A DNA stretch of 13,280 bases. Source: JALZDI01 sp965653225. GTDB lineage: Bacteria; Actinomycetota; Actinomycetes; Propionibacteriales; Nocardioidaceae. Below the pieces are notes generated by a model. It was not told where the DNA came from, did no database searches, and worked only from the letters and a program-made list of their open reading frames with translations. Positions within the stretch are counted from its first letter, which is position 1. Each line of letters starts with the position of its first letter. Positions 5,408 to 12,148 of this stretch are shown in pieces. The position numbers and the translations under genes were made by a program. The stretch lies in NCBI GenBank assembly GCA_965653225.1, contig CBFGZI010000108.1, positions 1 to 13,280 of the forward strand, given 5' to 3'.

Positions 5408-5875
5408 CTAGCGCTGACCGTCCAACGGGCGGGCCACCACCCGGACGTCGCGGCCTTGCTCCTGGAAGTCCAGCACGAGGTCGACCGTGCCGTCGCGGGT
5501 CATCGCGGGGTCGACAGCCAGACGGACCGTCGTGGGGCCCAGGTCCGCGGTGCACACCATGTGCTTCGACCCCGGGAGAGCCAGCACCGCGTGCAGCGCT
5601 TGCGGGCCGGTCGTCCTCATGCGCGCCGGCGTGAAGGGGCAGGTGCTGCTCCCCCAGGTGGCCAGCGCGACCCTGCCGGGCCCGAGGATCGCCGCCGCCG
5701 CGTTGCCCTGGGGTCCGTCGGCGCGAAGACCAGCGGGCAGCCCACGATGGACGCCGAGCACTCTCGGCTTCTGCAGCGGCTGCCGGTCCACCGCCGAGGC
5801 GCCGCCGTCGGCCTGCGCACACCCGGCCAGCGTCAGCACCGACACCGCAACCAGCACTCCCGCCACTGCTCTCAT
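5408..5875 (-). CDS. Putative secreted lipoprotein, 155 aa
   Basis: The N-terminus MRAVAGVLVAVSVLTLAGC is a lipoprotein signal peptide with lipobox LAGC. Cysteine 19 would be lipid-modified and anchor the protein to the outer face of the membrane. The mature part is about 136 residues and holds two further cysteines (C79 in WGSSTCP, C108 in HMVCTADLG) that could form a disulfide. The end is strand-rich (TTVRLAVDP, VDLVLDFQEQGRDVRVVARP). The ATG at 5875 is chosen because AGGAGG lies seven bases upstream. The in-frame GTG at 5902 lies ahead of that site and would extend the signal peptide. I do not recognise the family. It is divergent from the thiamine operon, but nothing in it resembles a thiamine-binding protein. 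Confidence 0.75.
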   Translation of the reverse strand: MRAVAGVLVAVSVLTLAGCAQADGGASAVDRQPLQKPRVLGVHRGLPAGLRADGPQGNAAAAILGPGRVALATWGSSTCPFTPARMRTTGPQALHAVLALPGSKHMVCTADLGPTTVRLAVDPAMTRDGTVDLVLDFQEQGRDVRVVARPLDGQR

Positions 5876-5994
5876 GCCACTCCTCCTCGCCTTCGGCGAC
5901 ACCCGCCGAACCGAACCTGTCGCGGTGAGACGGCGCGCGGGCGAGATCGGTTCCCCTTGGTCGCCGGCAGATCGCGCCGTCGCCCCGGATCCCC

Positions 5995-6000
5995 TAGGGT
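5995..6000 (+). promoter_or_regulatory. Likely -10 box of the thiamine operon
   Basis: TAGGGT fits the actinobacterial TANNNT -10 pattern. The predicted transcription start is about 6007, immediately before the TPP aptamer begins, as expected for a riboswitch leader. No good -35 box is visible at 16-19 bases upstream. Confidence 0.45.
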
Positions 6001-6009
6001 TGGCGGCCG

Positions 6010-6084
6010 GACGCGGGGTGCCCCGGGCGGGGGCTGAGAGAAACCCGTCGAACCTGATCTAGTTCGTACTAGCGAAGGGACGTC
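6010..6084 (+). promoter_or_regulatory. TPP riboswitch (THI element) controlling thiM
   Basis: All conserved parts of the TPP aptamer are visible in order. P1 pairs GACG (6010-6013) with CGTC (6081-6084). CGGGGTGC is followed by a very short P3 (CCCC/GGGG). The pyrimidine-binding GCTGAGA (6033-6039) is followed by ACCCGTCGAACCTGATCTAG and, after the P5 loop, CTAGCGAAGGGA. The GAAGGGA at 6074-6080 is also the best ribosome site for the GTG of thiM, seven bases downstream. When TPP binds, this strand is held in P4/P5 and P1, so the ribosome would be excluded directly, without a separate expression platform. TPP riboswitches usually repress thiamine genes when the cofactor is plentiful. There is no room for a terminator between aptamer and start codon. 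Confidence 0.95.
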
Positions 6085-6087
6085 GCA

Positions 6088-6951
6088 GTGTCGTCGTCGA
6101 CCAAGCAGAACAACACCGAGCAGAACACCCCCGGGCCGAACACCAGCGCGCAGACCGCCATCGAGCCGGGCGGCCTCGCCGGCGCGTTGGAGGCCCTGCG
6201 GGCCCGGACACCGCTCGTGCAGTGCCTGACCAACGTGGTGGTGACCGGCTCCACCGCCAACGTCCTGCTGGCGGTCGGCGCGAGCCCCGCGATGGTGGAC
6301 AACCCCGAGGAGGCGGGCGACTTCAGCCGGGTGGCCGATGCCGTGCTCGTCAACCTCGGCACGCCGTACGCCGTGACCGCCGAGGCGATGGAGGCCGCGG
6401 CGACCGGGGCCACCGCCGCCGGCACGCCGTGGGTTCTCGACCCCGTGGGCGCGGGCCCACTGAGGTGGCGTACGAGCCTCGCGCACCGGCTGCTGGAGCA
6501 GTGTCCGCCGGCGGTCGTACGCGGCAACGCGTCGGAGGTCATGGCACTCGACGGCGGCGCGGGCGGCAAGGGTGTCGACGCCGCCGACAGCGCCGAGCAG
6601 GCCCTCGACGCCGCGACCGCACTCGCCACCCGGAGCAAGGCGGTGGTCGCGGTGAGCGGCGAGGTCGACCACCTGACCGACGGTGACCACCTGGTCCGCG
6701 TGGCCAACGGGCACCCGCTGCTGACCCGCGTGACCGGCAGTGGCTGTGCCCTCGGCGCCCTGATCGCCGGCTTCGCGGCGACCACCGACAGCCCCCTGCT
6801 CGCCGCCACCGCGGCGACGGCGACGCTCAACGTGGCCGCGGAGCACGCCGCGGAGCACGCACGCGGTCCCGGCTCGTTCGCGGTTGCCCTGCTCGACAGT
6901 CTCGCCGACCTCACCCCCGACCGGCTCGCCGACGAGGTCCGGCTCTCGTGA
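6088..6951 (+). CDS. thiM: Hydroxyethylthiazole kinase ThiM
   Basis: It phosphorylates 4-methyl-5-(2-hydroxyethyl)thiazole with ATP, the salvage entry of the thiazole half of thiamine. The 287-residue product has the ThiM landmarks: PLVQCLTNVVVTGSTANVLL (42-61), GASPAMVDNPEEA (64-76), VLDPVGAG (116-123), RGNASEVMAL (145-154), GKGVDA (160-165) and the anion-hole VTGSGCALGAL (215-225) with Cys220. The family more often reads HxxTN where this has QCLTN. About 25 polar N-terminal residues (Ser/Thr/Asn/Gln-rich) precede the domain, somewhat longer than usual. The GTG at 6088 is chosen because the riboswitch-embedded GAAGGGA is correctly spaced. Its stop overlaps thiE by GTGA, indicating tight coupling in a thiM-thiE-thiD operon. 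Confidence 0.95.
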   Translation: MSSSTKQNNTEQNTPGPNTSAQTAIEPGGLAGALEALRARTPLVQCLTNVVVTGSTANVLLAVGASPAMVDNPEEAGDFSRVADAVLVNLGTPYAVTAEAMEAAATGATAAGTPWVLDPVGAGPLRWRTSLAHRLLEQCPPAVVRGNASEVMALDGGAGGKGVDAADSAEQALDAATALATRSKAVVAVSGEVDHLTDGDHLVRVANGHPLLTRVTGSGCALGALIAGFAATTDSPLLAATAATATLNVAAEHAAEHARGPGSFAVALLDSLADLTPDRLADEVRLS

Positions 6952-7616
6952 GACCCGAGCGCCTCCCCGCTCGCACACCCCCGGACCTCAGGCTCTACCT
7001 CGTCACGGACCCGGTGCTGTGCGGACCCGACGGCGTGGCGCCCACCGCGGCGGCGGCCGTCGCCGCCGGAGTCACGGCCGTGCAGCTGCGCGACCCGTAC
7101 GCACGGGACGACGACTTCGTGCGCACCGGCATCGCGCTGCGCAAGGAGCTCGCCGGCACCGGTGTCCCGCTGATCGTGAACGACCGCGTCCACCTCGTCG
7201 AGCCGATCGGGGCAGACGGCGCGCACGTCGGCCAGCACGACATGGAACCCCGCGCCGCACGAGCCGTCCTCGGCCCGGGCGCCTACCTCGGGCTCTCCGT
7301 GCAGACGGTCGGCCAGGTCGACGACGCCCTCGCCCTGCCCAGCGGGACCGTGGACTACGTCGGCGTGGGTCCGGTCTGGCGCCAGACCACGAAGACCGAC
7401 GCCACCCCGCCCATCGGGCTGCGCGAGCTGGAGGCCATCACCACGGCGAGCCCGTGGCCGTGCGTCGTGATCGGCGGTGTCGACGCCGAACGCATCCCGG
7501 CGGCTCGTCGCCTCGGCGCTGCCGGCGTCGCGGTCGTCAGCGCGATCTGCGGCCGGCCCGACGTCGCCGCCGCCACCCGTGCCCTCAGTGCCGCCTGGGA
7601 GAGGAGCAGCCCATGA
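6948..7616 (+). CDS. thiE: Thiamine-phosphate synthase ThiE
   Basis: It joins hydroxymethylpyrimidine diphosphate with thiazole phosphate to give thiamine monophosphate. The 222-residue TIM-barrel protein shows LRLYLVTDP (14-22), GVTAVQLRDP (41-50), PLIVNDRVHLV (74-84), GADGAHVGQHD (88-98), LGLSVQTV, DYVGVGPVWRQTTKTD and, near the end, VVIGGVDAERIPAARRLGA with VAVVSAICG. The QLRDP turn differs from the common QLREK/QLRDK. The other listed residues that bind pyrophosphate and Mg look intact. The GTG start overlaps the thiM stop by four bases, and its own stop overlaps the thiD ATG by four bases. It is expected to be under the same TPP riboswitch. Length is normal for the family. Confidence 0.95.
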   Translation: MRPERLPARTPPDLRLYLVTDPVLCGPDGVAPTAAAAVAAGVTAVQLRDPYARDDDFVRTGIALRKELAGTGVPLIVNDRVHLVEPIGADGAHVGQHDMEPRAARAVLGPGAYLGLSVQTVGQVDDALALPSGTVDYVGVGPVWRQTTKTDATPPIGLRELEAITTASPWPCVVIGGVDAERIPAARRLGAAGVAVVSAICGRPDVAAATRALSAAWERSSP

Positions 7617-8422
7617 CGCACCCACCCGTAGCCCTGACCGTCGCCGGCAGCGACCCCAGCGGCGGCGCCGGCATCCAGGCCGACCTCAAGACCTTCTCCG
7701 CGCTCGGCGCGTACGGCACGACGGTGATGACGGCGCTGACCGCCCAGAACACCCGCGGCGTCACCGGGGTGCATCCGGTTCCGCCGGACTTCGTACGGCA
7801 GCAGTGGCGCACGCTGGTGGAGGACGTCCACATCGACACCATGAAGATCGGCATGCTCGGAAGCGCCGAGCACGTCGACGTCGTGGGGACGTTCCTTGCC
7901 GACTCGGTGGTCGAGCACGTCGTCCTCGACCCCGTGATGGTGGCGACGAGCGGCGACCGGCTGCTCGACGAGGACGCGGTCGCGGCGGTACGCAGGCTGG
8001 TGCCGCAGGTCAGCCTGGTCACGCCCAACCTGGCCGAGGCGGCCATCCTCCTCGATACCGAGCCGGCCACGTCCGTGGACGAGACGGTCGACCAGGCGAA
8101 GGCGCTGATCGGCCTCGGCGCACAGCGGGCGCTGGTGAAGGGCGGCCACCTGACGGGCGCTGACGACGACCTCAGCGTCGACGTGCTCGCCGACGCCGAG
8201 GGCACGCACCTGCTCGAGGAGCGCCGCGTGGACACCCCCAACACCCACGGCACCGGATGCACGCTCTCGTCCGCGGCAGCGGTCCTTCGCACGCGCACGC
8301 CGTCCTGGCTGGAGGCCGTCCGCGACGCCAAGCGCTGGCTGACGGCCGCGCTGGAGCAGTCCGACCGGCTGCGGGTCGGGCACGGCGCCGGACCCGTGCA
8401 TCACTTCCACGGGCAGTGGTAG
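7613..8422 (+). CDS. thiD: Hydroxymethylpyrimidine/phosphomethylpyrimidine kinase ThiD
   Basis: It phosphorylates hydroxymethylpyrimidine twice to the diphosphate that ThiE uses. The 269-residue ribokinase-fold protein starts with VALTVAGSDPSGGAGIQADL (6-25), then TAQNTRGV (43-50), KIGMLGS (78-84), VLDPVMVATSG (104-114), VTPNLAEA (136-143), LVKGGHL (174-180) and the active-site NTHGTGCTLSSA (210-221) with Cys216. Length and motif order are those of a single-domain ThiD with no ThiE or TenA fusion. The ATG has GAGGAG about seven bases upstream, inside thiE. It is the last gene of the operon, and a 10-bp hairpin follows 24 bases later. No thiC, thiG or thiS is in the window, so new pyrimidine and thiazole must come from elsewhere or from uptake. 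Confidence 0.95.
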   Translation: MTHPPVALTVAGSDPSGGAGIQADLKTFSALGAYGTTVMTALTAQNTRGVTGVHPVPPDFVRQQWRTLVEDVHIDTMKIGMLGSAEHVDVVGTFLADSVVEHVVLDPVMVATSGDRLLDEDAVAAVRRLVPQVSLVTPNLAEAAILLDTEPATSVDETVDQAKALIGLGAQRALVKGGHLTGADDDLSVDVLADAEGTHLLEERRVDTPNTHGTGCTLSSAAAVLRTRTPSWLEAVRDAKRWLTAALEQSDRLRVGHGAGPVHHFHGQW

Positions 8423-8446
8423 CGACAAGTCCCAGCTCTCCTGGTC

Positions 8447-8470
8447 GCCGAGGACGTGGGCGTCCTCGGC
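8447..8470 (+). terminator. Terminator hairpin after the thiamine operon
   Basis: GCCGAGGACG (8447-8456) and CGTCCTCGGC (8461-8470) form a perfect 10-bp stem with loop TGGG. It lies 24 bases after the thiD stop. No T-run follows, which is common for actinobacterial terminators. It also isolates the transporter gene downstream. Confidence 0.7.
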
Positions 8471-8496
8471 TGAGGTACGGCCCAGGCGGCAGCCCG

Positions 8497-8502
8497 TAGT
8501 CT
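8497..8502 (+). promoter_or_regulatory. -10 box, likely leaderless start of the transporter gene
   Basis: TAGTCT fits TANNNT and ends six bases before the A of the ATG at 8509. That is the distance expected if transcription begins at the start codon. No Shine-Dalgarno sequence precedes this ATG, so a leaderless mRNA is the simplest reading. No clear -35 box was seen. Confidence 0.45.
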
Positions 8503-8508
8503 CGGTCC

Positions 8509-9438
8509 ATGGCGAACCAGTCCACCGGCACCGTGCTGCTCGCGGGTGCCGCCAACCTCTCGGTCGCGGCGGCGAAGATCGTCGGTGGGCTGCTGTCCGG
8601 GTCGGCGGCGATGCTCGCCGAAGGCGCCCACTCGATCGCGGACACGCTCAACCAGGTCTTCCTCCTGACCGCCCTGAAACGGAGCAAGAAGCCCGCCGAC
8701 AGCCGACACCCCTTCGGGTACGGCAAGGAGCGGTACTTCTGGTCGATGCTGGCCGCGGTCGGGATCTTCGTGCTCGGGGCCGGCTTCTCCGTCCTGGAGG
8801 GCGTCGAGTCGATCCTGCATTCCGAGCCGCTGACGGGTCTGGTGATCGTCTACTCCGTGCTCGGCGTCTCGTTCGTGTTCGAGGGCGCGTCGTGGCTCAA
8901 GGCGGTCAGGCAGCTGCGCTCGGAGGCGAAGGAGGCCTCCGAGGGCACCGTCGACCACCTCCTGACCACGGCCGAGCCGGCCGCCAAGACGGTCGCGTTC
9001 GAGGACACGGCAGCGCTGATCGGCATCGCGCTCGCCGCCGTCGGCGTCACTCTGCACTACTTCACCGACCAGGCGTTCTGGGACGGTGCGGCCTCGATCG
9101 CGATCGGCCTCCTGCTGGTCGGGGTGGCGTACGCCCTCGGCCGGGAGAACAAGTCGATGCTGATCGGCCAGGCCCTCCCCCAAGAGGTGCGCGAGGGCAT
9201 CTCCGAGGTGATCGCGGAGTCGCCGGGCATCGACAAGGTGGTCGAGCTGCTCACCATGCAGCTCGCGCCGGACGAGGTGCTGGTCGCCGCCAGGATCGAC
9301 CTCGACGACGAGTCGACCGGGGCGGACCTCGAGCAGTACGCCGACGAGGTGGAGCGCCGCGTCCGTTCGGACTTCCCCGAGGTACGCCACGTGTTCCTCG
9401 ACCCCACGCCGGCACCGGAGACGCGGGCCCCTGCCTGA
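8509..9438 (+). CDS. Cation diffusion facilitator family transporter
   Basis: This is a 309-residue metal/proton antiporter of the inner membrane, probably exporting Zn or a similar divalent cation. About six membrane helices are seen within residues 8-212, followed by a soluble C-terminal domain (about 222-300). TM2 carries AEGAHSIADTLNQ (38-50) with the metal-ligand pair H41/D45. HPFGYGKERYFW (67-78) is the family's loop after TM2. TM5 has FEDTAALIG (164-172), where Glu165-Asp166 replaces the usual HxxxD. This pattern I associate with the SLC30A9-like (ZNT9-like) branch, so metal choice may differ from classical CDF exporters. The ATG has no ribosome site but has a fitting -10 box, suggesting leaderless expression. 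It stands alone between two hairpins. Confidence 0.9.
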   Translation: MANQSTGTVLLAGAANLSVAAAKIVGGLLSGSAAMLAEGAHSIADTLNQVFLLTALKRSKKPADSRHPFGYGKERYFWSMLAAVGIFVLGAGFSVLEGVESILHSEPLTGLVIVYSVLGVSFVFEGASWLKAVRQLRSEAKEASEGTVDHLLTTAEPAAKTVAFEDTAALIGIALAAVGVTLHYFTDQAFWDGAASIAIGLLLVGVAYALGRENKSMLIGQALPQEVREGISEVIAESPGIDKVVELLTMQLAPDEVLVAARIDLDDESTGADLEQYADEVERRVRSDFPEVRHVFLDPTPAPETRAPA

Positions 9439-9468
9439 CCCGCGCGCTGGCGCAGAATGTCGGAAACC

Positions 9469-9486
9469 GGGGCATTTTTGTGCCCC
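9469..9486 (+). terminator. Short hairpin after the transporter gene
   Basis: GGGGCA (9469-9474) pairs with TGCCCC (9481-9486) around TTTTTG, 30 bases after the transporter stop. The T-run is in the loop rather than after the stem, so termination strength is uncertain. Confidence 0.4.
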
Positions 9487-9748
9487 TCCCCTGCCAGGCC
9501 CCGTGACCCTGGGTGACCACCGGTTTCCGAGCCGCGACATTAGCCTTTGGGTTGTCGCTTCCCGGCGCTAGCCTGGACAGGCACAGACCAGCCGAAGGGC
9601 TCGTCACGCCGCCGCCCGGACCTCGCGGAGACGAGAGGGTTCTAGGGCGGCAGGCTCATGCTCCGCTCCGAAACACCTCGGACCTCTCGTCCCGGCCGTC
9701 GACGTGCTCGCCGGTACCGCCGACGAGACAGGACAAAGGGCGAGGCAA

Positions 9749-10513
9749 GTGGGGTTGCCGAGCAGTGAATCCGTGTTCGAGACGCACCGCGGTAAGAGGG
9801 TTTCGACCGTGGTGGGTAAGCAGCGCTCTCCATCCGAGGTCACCAGCGATCTCAAGGGGGCGCTCGCCCAGGACGGCAACACGATCGTCGTGTGCGACCT
9901 GCGGGGGATGACCGCACCCGGAGCGGCCGTCGCGCAGATGTTCGCCCCGGTGGCGGACTACCTCGACCACTGGCCCGGAGCCGCCGTGGTGGTGTGCTCG
10001 GAGGACGGCTCGGTGCTGACGAGCCTGCCCGACGGCGCCCAGCAGCGGCTGCTGGCTCGGTCCGACCGCAGCGCAGGGGTCGAGGAGATGGGCGGCCTGC
10101 TGCCGCCCGTGCAGCAGGCGCGGCTGCGGCTTCCCGCCGACCCCTCGGCCGCGCGGCAGGCCCGCATGTTCGCCACCGAGGTGCTCGAGGAGTGGCAGGT
10201 GCCGGAGTCTGTGGGTACCGCGACCCTGGTGGTGAGCGAGCTGGTGACCAACTCCATCCGGCACGCGCACACCATCAACGAGCTGACGCTCAGCGTCGCG
10301 CAGAAGCGGCTGCGGATCGCCGTGCACGACCTCTCCGACGGCCACCCCGAGCCGACACGCGTGCCCGACGCCGACGCTCTCGACGGTCGCGGGCTCTTCC
10401 TGGTGGACGTCATGAGCCGCACCTGGGGCGTCTTCCCCTCGACCGTGTCGGGCAAGACGGTGTGGGCGATCATCGACACCGTGCCCACACAGGGTGAGCA
10501 GGCGATGTCTTAG
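9749..10513 (+). CDS. STAS-like/HATPase anti-sigma regulatory protein
   Basis: From the GTG at 9749 this encodes 254 residues. The C-terminal part (about 125-245) is an RsbW/SpoIIAB-like GHKL ATPase: N-box VVSELVTNSIRHAH (161-174), G1-like VHDLSDGHPEP (192-202), G2 DGRGLFLVDVM (212-222), then WGVFP and GKTVWA. Such domains bind and phosphorylate anti-anti-sigma proteins and hold sigma factors. The N-terminal part (about 8-95) looks like a STAS fold: IVVCDLRGMTAPGAAVAQMF (46-65), then AAVVVCSED. It shows no obvious phosphorylatable serine at the usual place. The start at 9749 has AAAGGG about nine bases upstream. An in-frame GTG at 9704 would add 15 residues without a ribosome site. No sigma factor gene adjoins it. 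The ATPase call is firm and the STAS call is by eye. Confidence 0.82.
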   Translation: MGLPSSESVFETHRGKRVSTVVGKQRSPSEVTSDLKGALAQDGNTIVVCDLRGMTAPGAAVAQMFAPVADYLDHWPGAAVVVCSEDGSVLTSLPDGAQQRLLARSDRSAGVEEMGGLLPPVQQARLRLPADPSAARQARMFATEVLEEWQVPESVGTATLVVSELVTNSIRHAHTINELTLSVAQKRLRIAVHDLSDGHPEPTRVPDADALDGRGLFLVDVMSRTWGVFPSTVSGKTVWAIIDTVPTQGEQAMS

Positions 10514-10550
10514 CCCGCCTACGGCGTGCAGCGGACGACGGCCGGGCCGG

Positions 10551-10556
10551 TACGGT
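10551..10556 (+). promoter_or_regulatory. -10 box, likely leaderless start of the methyltransferase
   Basis: TACGGT fits TANNNT and ends six bases before the ATG at 10563. This is the same spacing as at the transporter gene. No Shine-Dalgarno lies before the ATG. It suggests separate, leaderless transcription rather than read-through only. Confidence 0.4.
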
Positions 10557-10562
10557 CTCGTC

Positions 10563-11345
10563 ATGGGCCTCGAGGGGAACCGTGCGGTGGCACAGCGACG
10601 ACTGCGACGTCTTCTCGACCCGCCGCCGGTCGGCGCGGTCGACCGCGGGGGCTACCTGGACCTGCTCGGCGACGCGCCGCAGGCGGGCCCGAGCACGGGG
10701 ATCGCCCAGCGGCTGATGCGCACCGCCGCGGTGCCGCGGGTGTACGAGGACTGGTGGCGTCCGGCGCTGGGCCGGGTGGCCAAGGGGCTGCACGGGCCCA
10801 GCATGTCCGAGGAGCACGGCATCGCCGCCCGGCTGCTCGGGCTCACCCGTCGCCACGTGGTGCTCGACGTGGCCTGCGGCACCGGCGCCTTCACCCGCAG
10901 CTTCGCCCGCGTCGTCGGGCCCGAGGGGCTGTCCATCGGGCTGGACGCGTCCCCGTCGATGCTCGCCCGGGCCGACGCAGCCACCGCACCGCGTGAGCCG
11001 GTGGGCCTCCTGCGTGCCGACGCGGTTCGCCCGCCGTTGTCGGCGGCCAGTCTCGACGCCGTCTGCTGCTTCGCCGCTCTGCACCTGTTCGCCGAGCCGG
11101 AGCAGGCGCTGACGTCGTTCGCCGGGCTGCTGAAGCCGGGAGGTCGCCTGGTCGTCCTCACCAGCGCCCGGCACGACGGGTTCCCCTTCCGTCAGATCGA
11201 CGACATCATCGGTCTGGTCGGCGGGATGCGGATGTTCGGTCGTGGCGAGGTCGCGGGGATGCTGCACGAGCGCGGCTTCGACGACGTGACCGAGTCGTAC
11301 CACGGCGTCGTGCAGATCGTGGGCGGCCGACGCACCGGTTCCTGA
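10563..11345 (+). CDS. Class I SAM-dependent methyltransferase
   Basis: This encodes 260 residues. The Rossmann methyltransferase core starts near residue 98: motif I VVLDVACGTGAFT (99-111), post-I GLDASPSML (126-134), motif II region ADAVRPPLSAASLDAVCCF (152-170), and motif III LLKPGGRLVVLT (189-200). These belong to the Methyltransf_11/25 type, and the substrate cannot be told. The N-terminal 95 residues are an extra helical segment with YEDWWRPALGRV, which resembles actinobacterial methyltransferases whose first part opens with a cysteine zinc site, but no such cysteines are present here. The ATG at 10563 is chosen over upstream in-frame starts because of the -10 box at 10551 and because the earlier frame overlaps the previous gene. 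It ends six bases from the convergent TetR gene. Confidence 0.88.
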   Translation: MGLEGNRAVAQRRLRRLLDPPPVGAVDRGGYLDLLGDAPQAGPSTGIAQRLMRTAAVPRVYEDWWRPALGRVAKGLHGPSMSEEHGIAARLLGLTRRHVVLDVACGTGAFTRSFARVVGPEGLSIGLDASPSMLARADAATAPREPVGLLRADAVRPPLSAASLDAVCCFAALHLFAEPEQALTSFAGLLKPGGRLVVLTSARHDGFPFRQIDDIIGLVGGMRMFGRGEVAGMLHERGFDDVTESYHGVVQIVGGRRTGS

Positions 11346-11351
11346 CCAGGC

Positions 11352-12029
11352 TCAGGTCAGCAGCCGACGGATCCGCGGCAGCGCGTCGTCGAGGTCCTTT
11401 CTCGTTCGTACGACGAGAAGCGCGGTCTGCGCGTCGCTTGCGTCAGCGGCCGGCGGCGACAGGTGCAGCTCGACGACCTCGGCCATCGCCGCGTCGAGCT
11501 CTGCCTCCGGGCTGTCGGTCTCGCGGCGAAGCCACCGGCGCAGCACATGGTTGTGCGCCGTCACGACCGCGTTGGCCAGCAGCTCCGCACGCAGCGCGGC
11601 CCGATCGCCGTCGCCGAGCCACTGCCCGAGGAACTCGCGGAACAGCCGCTGGTAGCGCCCGATGCTGGCGGTCTCGCGGTCACGCAGCACCGGGACCGTG
11701 CTGGTCAGCGCGTACCGGGTGCGCGCACGCTGGCCCTCGGCGAGGTACTCGTGCAGCACCAGCCGTGCGGCCTCGGTGACCGCGACCGCCGCGGTCTCCG
11801 GGGTCGCGGTCGACAGCCGCTCCCGCACCGCCGCCAGCAGCCGCTCGTGGTCGGGGAAGATCACGTCGTCCTTGGACCGGAAGTTGCGGAAGAACGTGGT
11901 CCGCCCGGTCTGTGCGCGCTCGGCGATCTCCTCGACGGTGGTCTGCTCGAAGCCGCGCTCGTCGAACAGGTCGAAGGCCGCCCTCACCAGCCGGTCCCTG
12001 GCCGGCTCCCGCACCGTGCGCGACGTCAC
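11352..12029 (-). CDS. TetR family transcriptional regulator
   Basis: This encodes 225 residues. The N-terminal DNA-binding domain covers about residues 10-58: RDRLVRAAFDLFDERGFEQT, TVEEIAERAQ, then recognition helix TGRTTFFRNFRSKDDV. The remainder is a helical ligand-binding and dimer domain, unassigned as usual in this family. The start is GTG at 12029 with GGAGGGAGG about five bases upstream. It is divergent from an acyl-CoA dehydrogenase gene, and the 119-base gap holds palindromes fit for a TetR dimer. It is therefore likely a repressor of itself and of the dehydrogenase, with an acyl-CoA or related metabolite as inducer (inference). It is convergent with the methyltransferase with only six bases between stops. 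Confidence 0.9.
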   Translation of the reverse strand: MTSRTVREPARDRLVRAAFDLFDERGFEQTTVEEIAERAQTGRTTFFRNFRSKDDVIFPDHERLLAAVRERLSTATPETAAVAVTEAARLVLHEYLAEGQRARTRYALTSTVPVLRDRETASIGRYQRLFREFLGQWLGDGDRAALRAELLANAVVTAHNHVLRRWLRRETDSPEAELDAAMAEVVELHLSPPAADASDAQTALLVVRTRKDLDDALPRIRRLLT

Positions 12030-12063
12030 GCCCGCCTCCCTCCACCTGGCTCCCCGGCTTGTC

Positions 12064-12108
12064 GTACCATGATGGTACTCAGTACCACTCTGAGAGTATC
12101 GCGTACCA
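12064..12108. promoter_or_regulatory. TetR operator candidate: overlapping GTACCA/TGGTAC palindromes
   Basis: GTACCATGATGGTAC (12064-12078) and TGGTACTCAGTACCA (12073-12087) are both perfect palindromes around one central base, and they share TGGTAC. A smaller palindrome ACTCTGAGAGT follows (12087-12097), and a further GTACCA lies at 12103-12108. The sites lie 35-120 bases from both divergent start codons. Two overlapping 15-bp palindromes are a common arrangement for TetR dimers binding on different faces. The link to the adjacent TetR protein is inferred from position. Confidence 0.65.
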
Positions 12109-12148
12109 GTGATCGGCCGGGTAAACGGCCCAGTGACACGGAGTGCCC

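Noticed and set aside
6069..7625. Very long open frame on the minus strand opposite thiM and thiE (and another at 5872-6978)
   Set aside because: These are antisense shadows of well-supported thi genes. They are rich in Arg, Gly and Ser, match no family, and arise from the high-GC codon pattern.
8401..9540. Long minus-strand open frame opposite the cation transporter
   Set aside because: It is an antisense shadow of a clear CDF gene, with composition typical of a reverse-strand high-GC frame.
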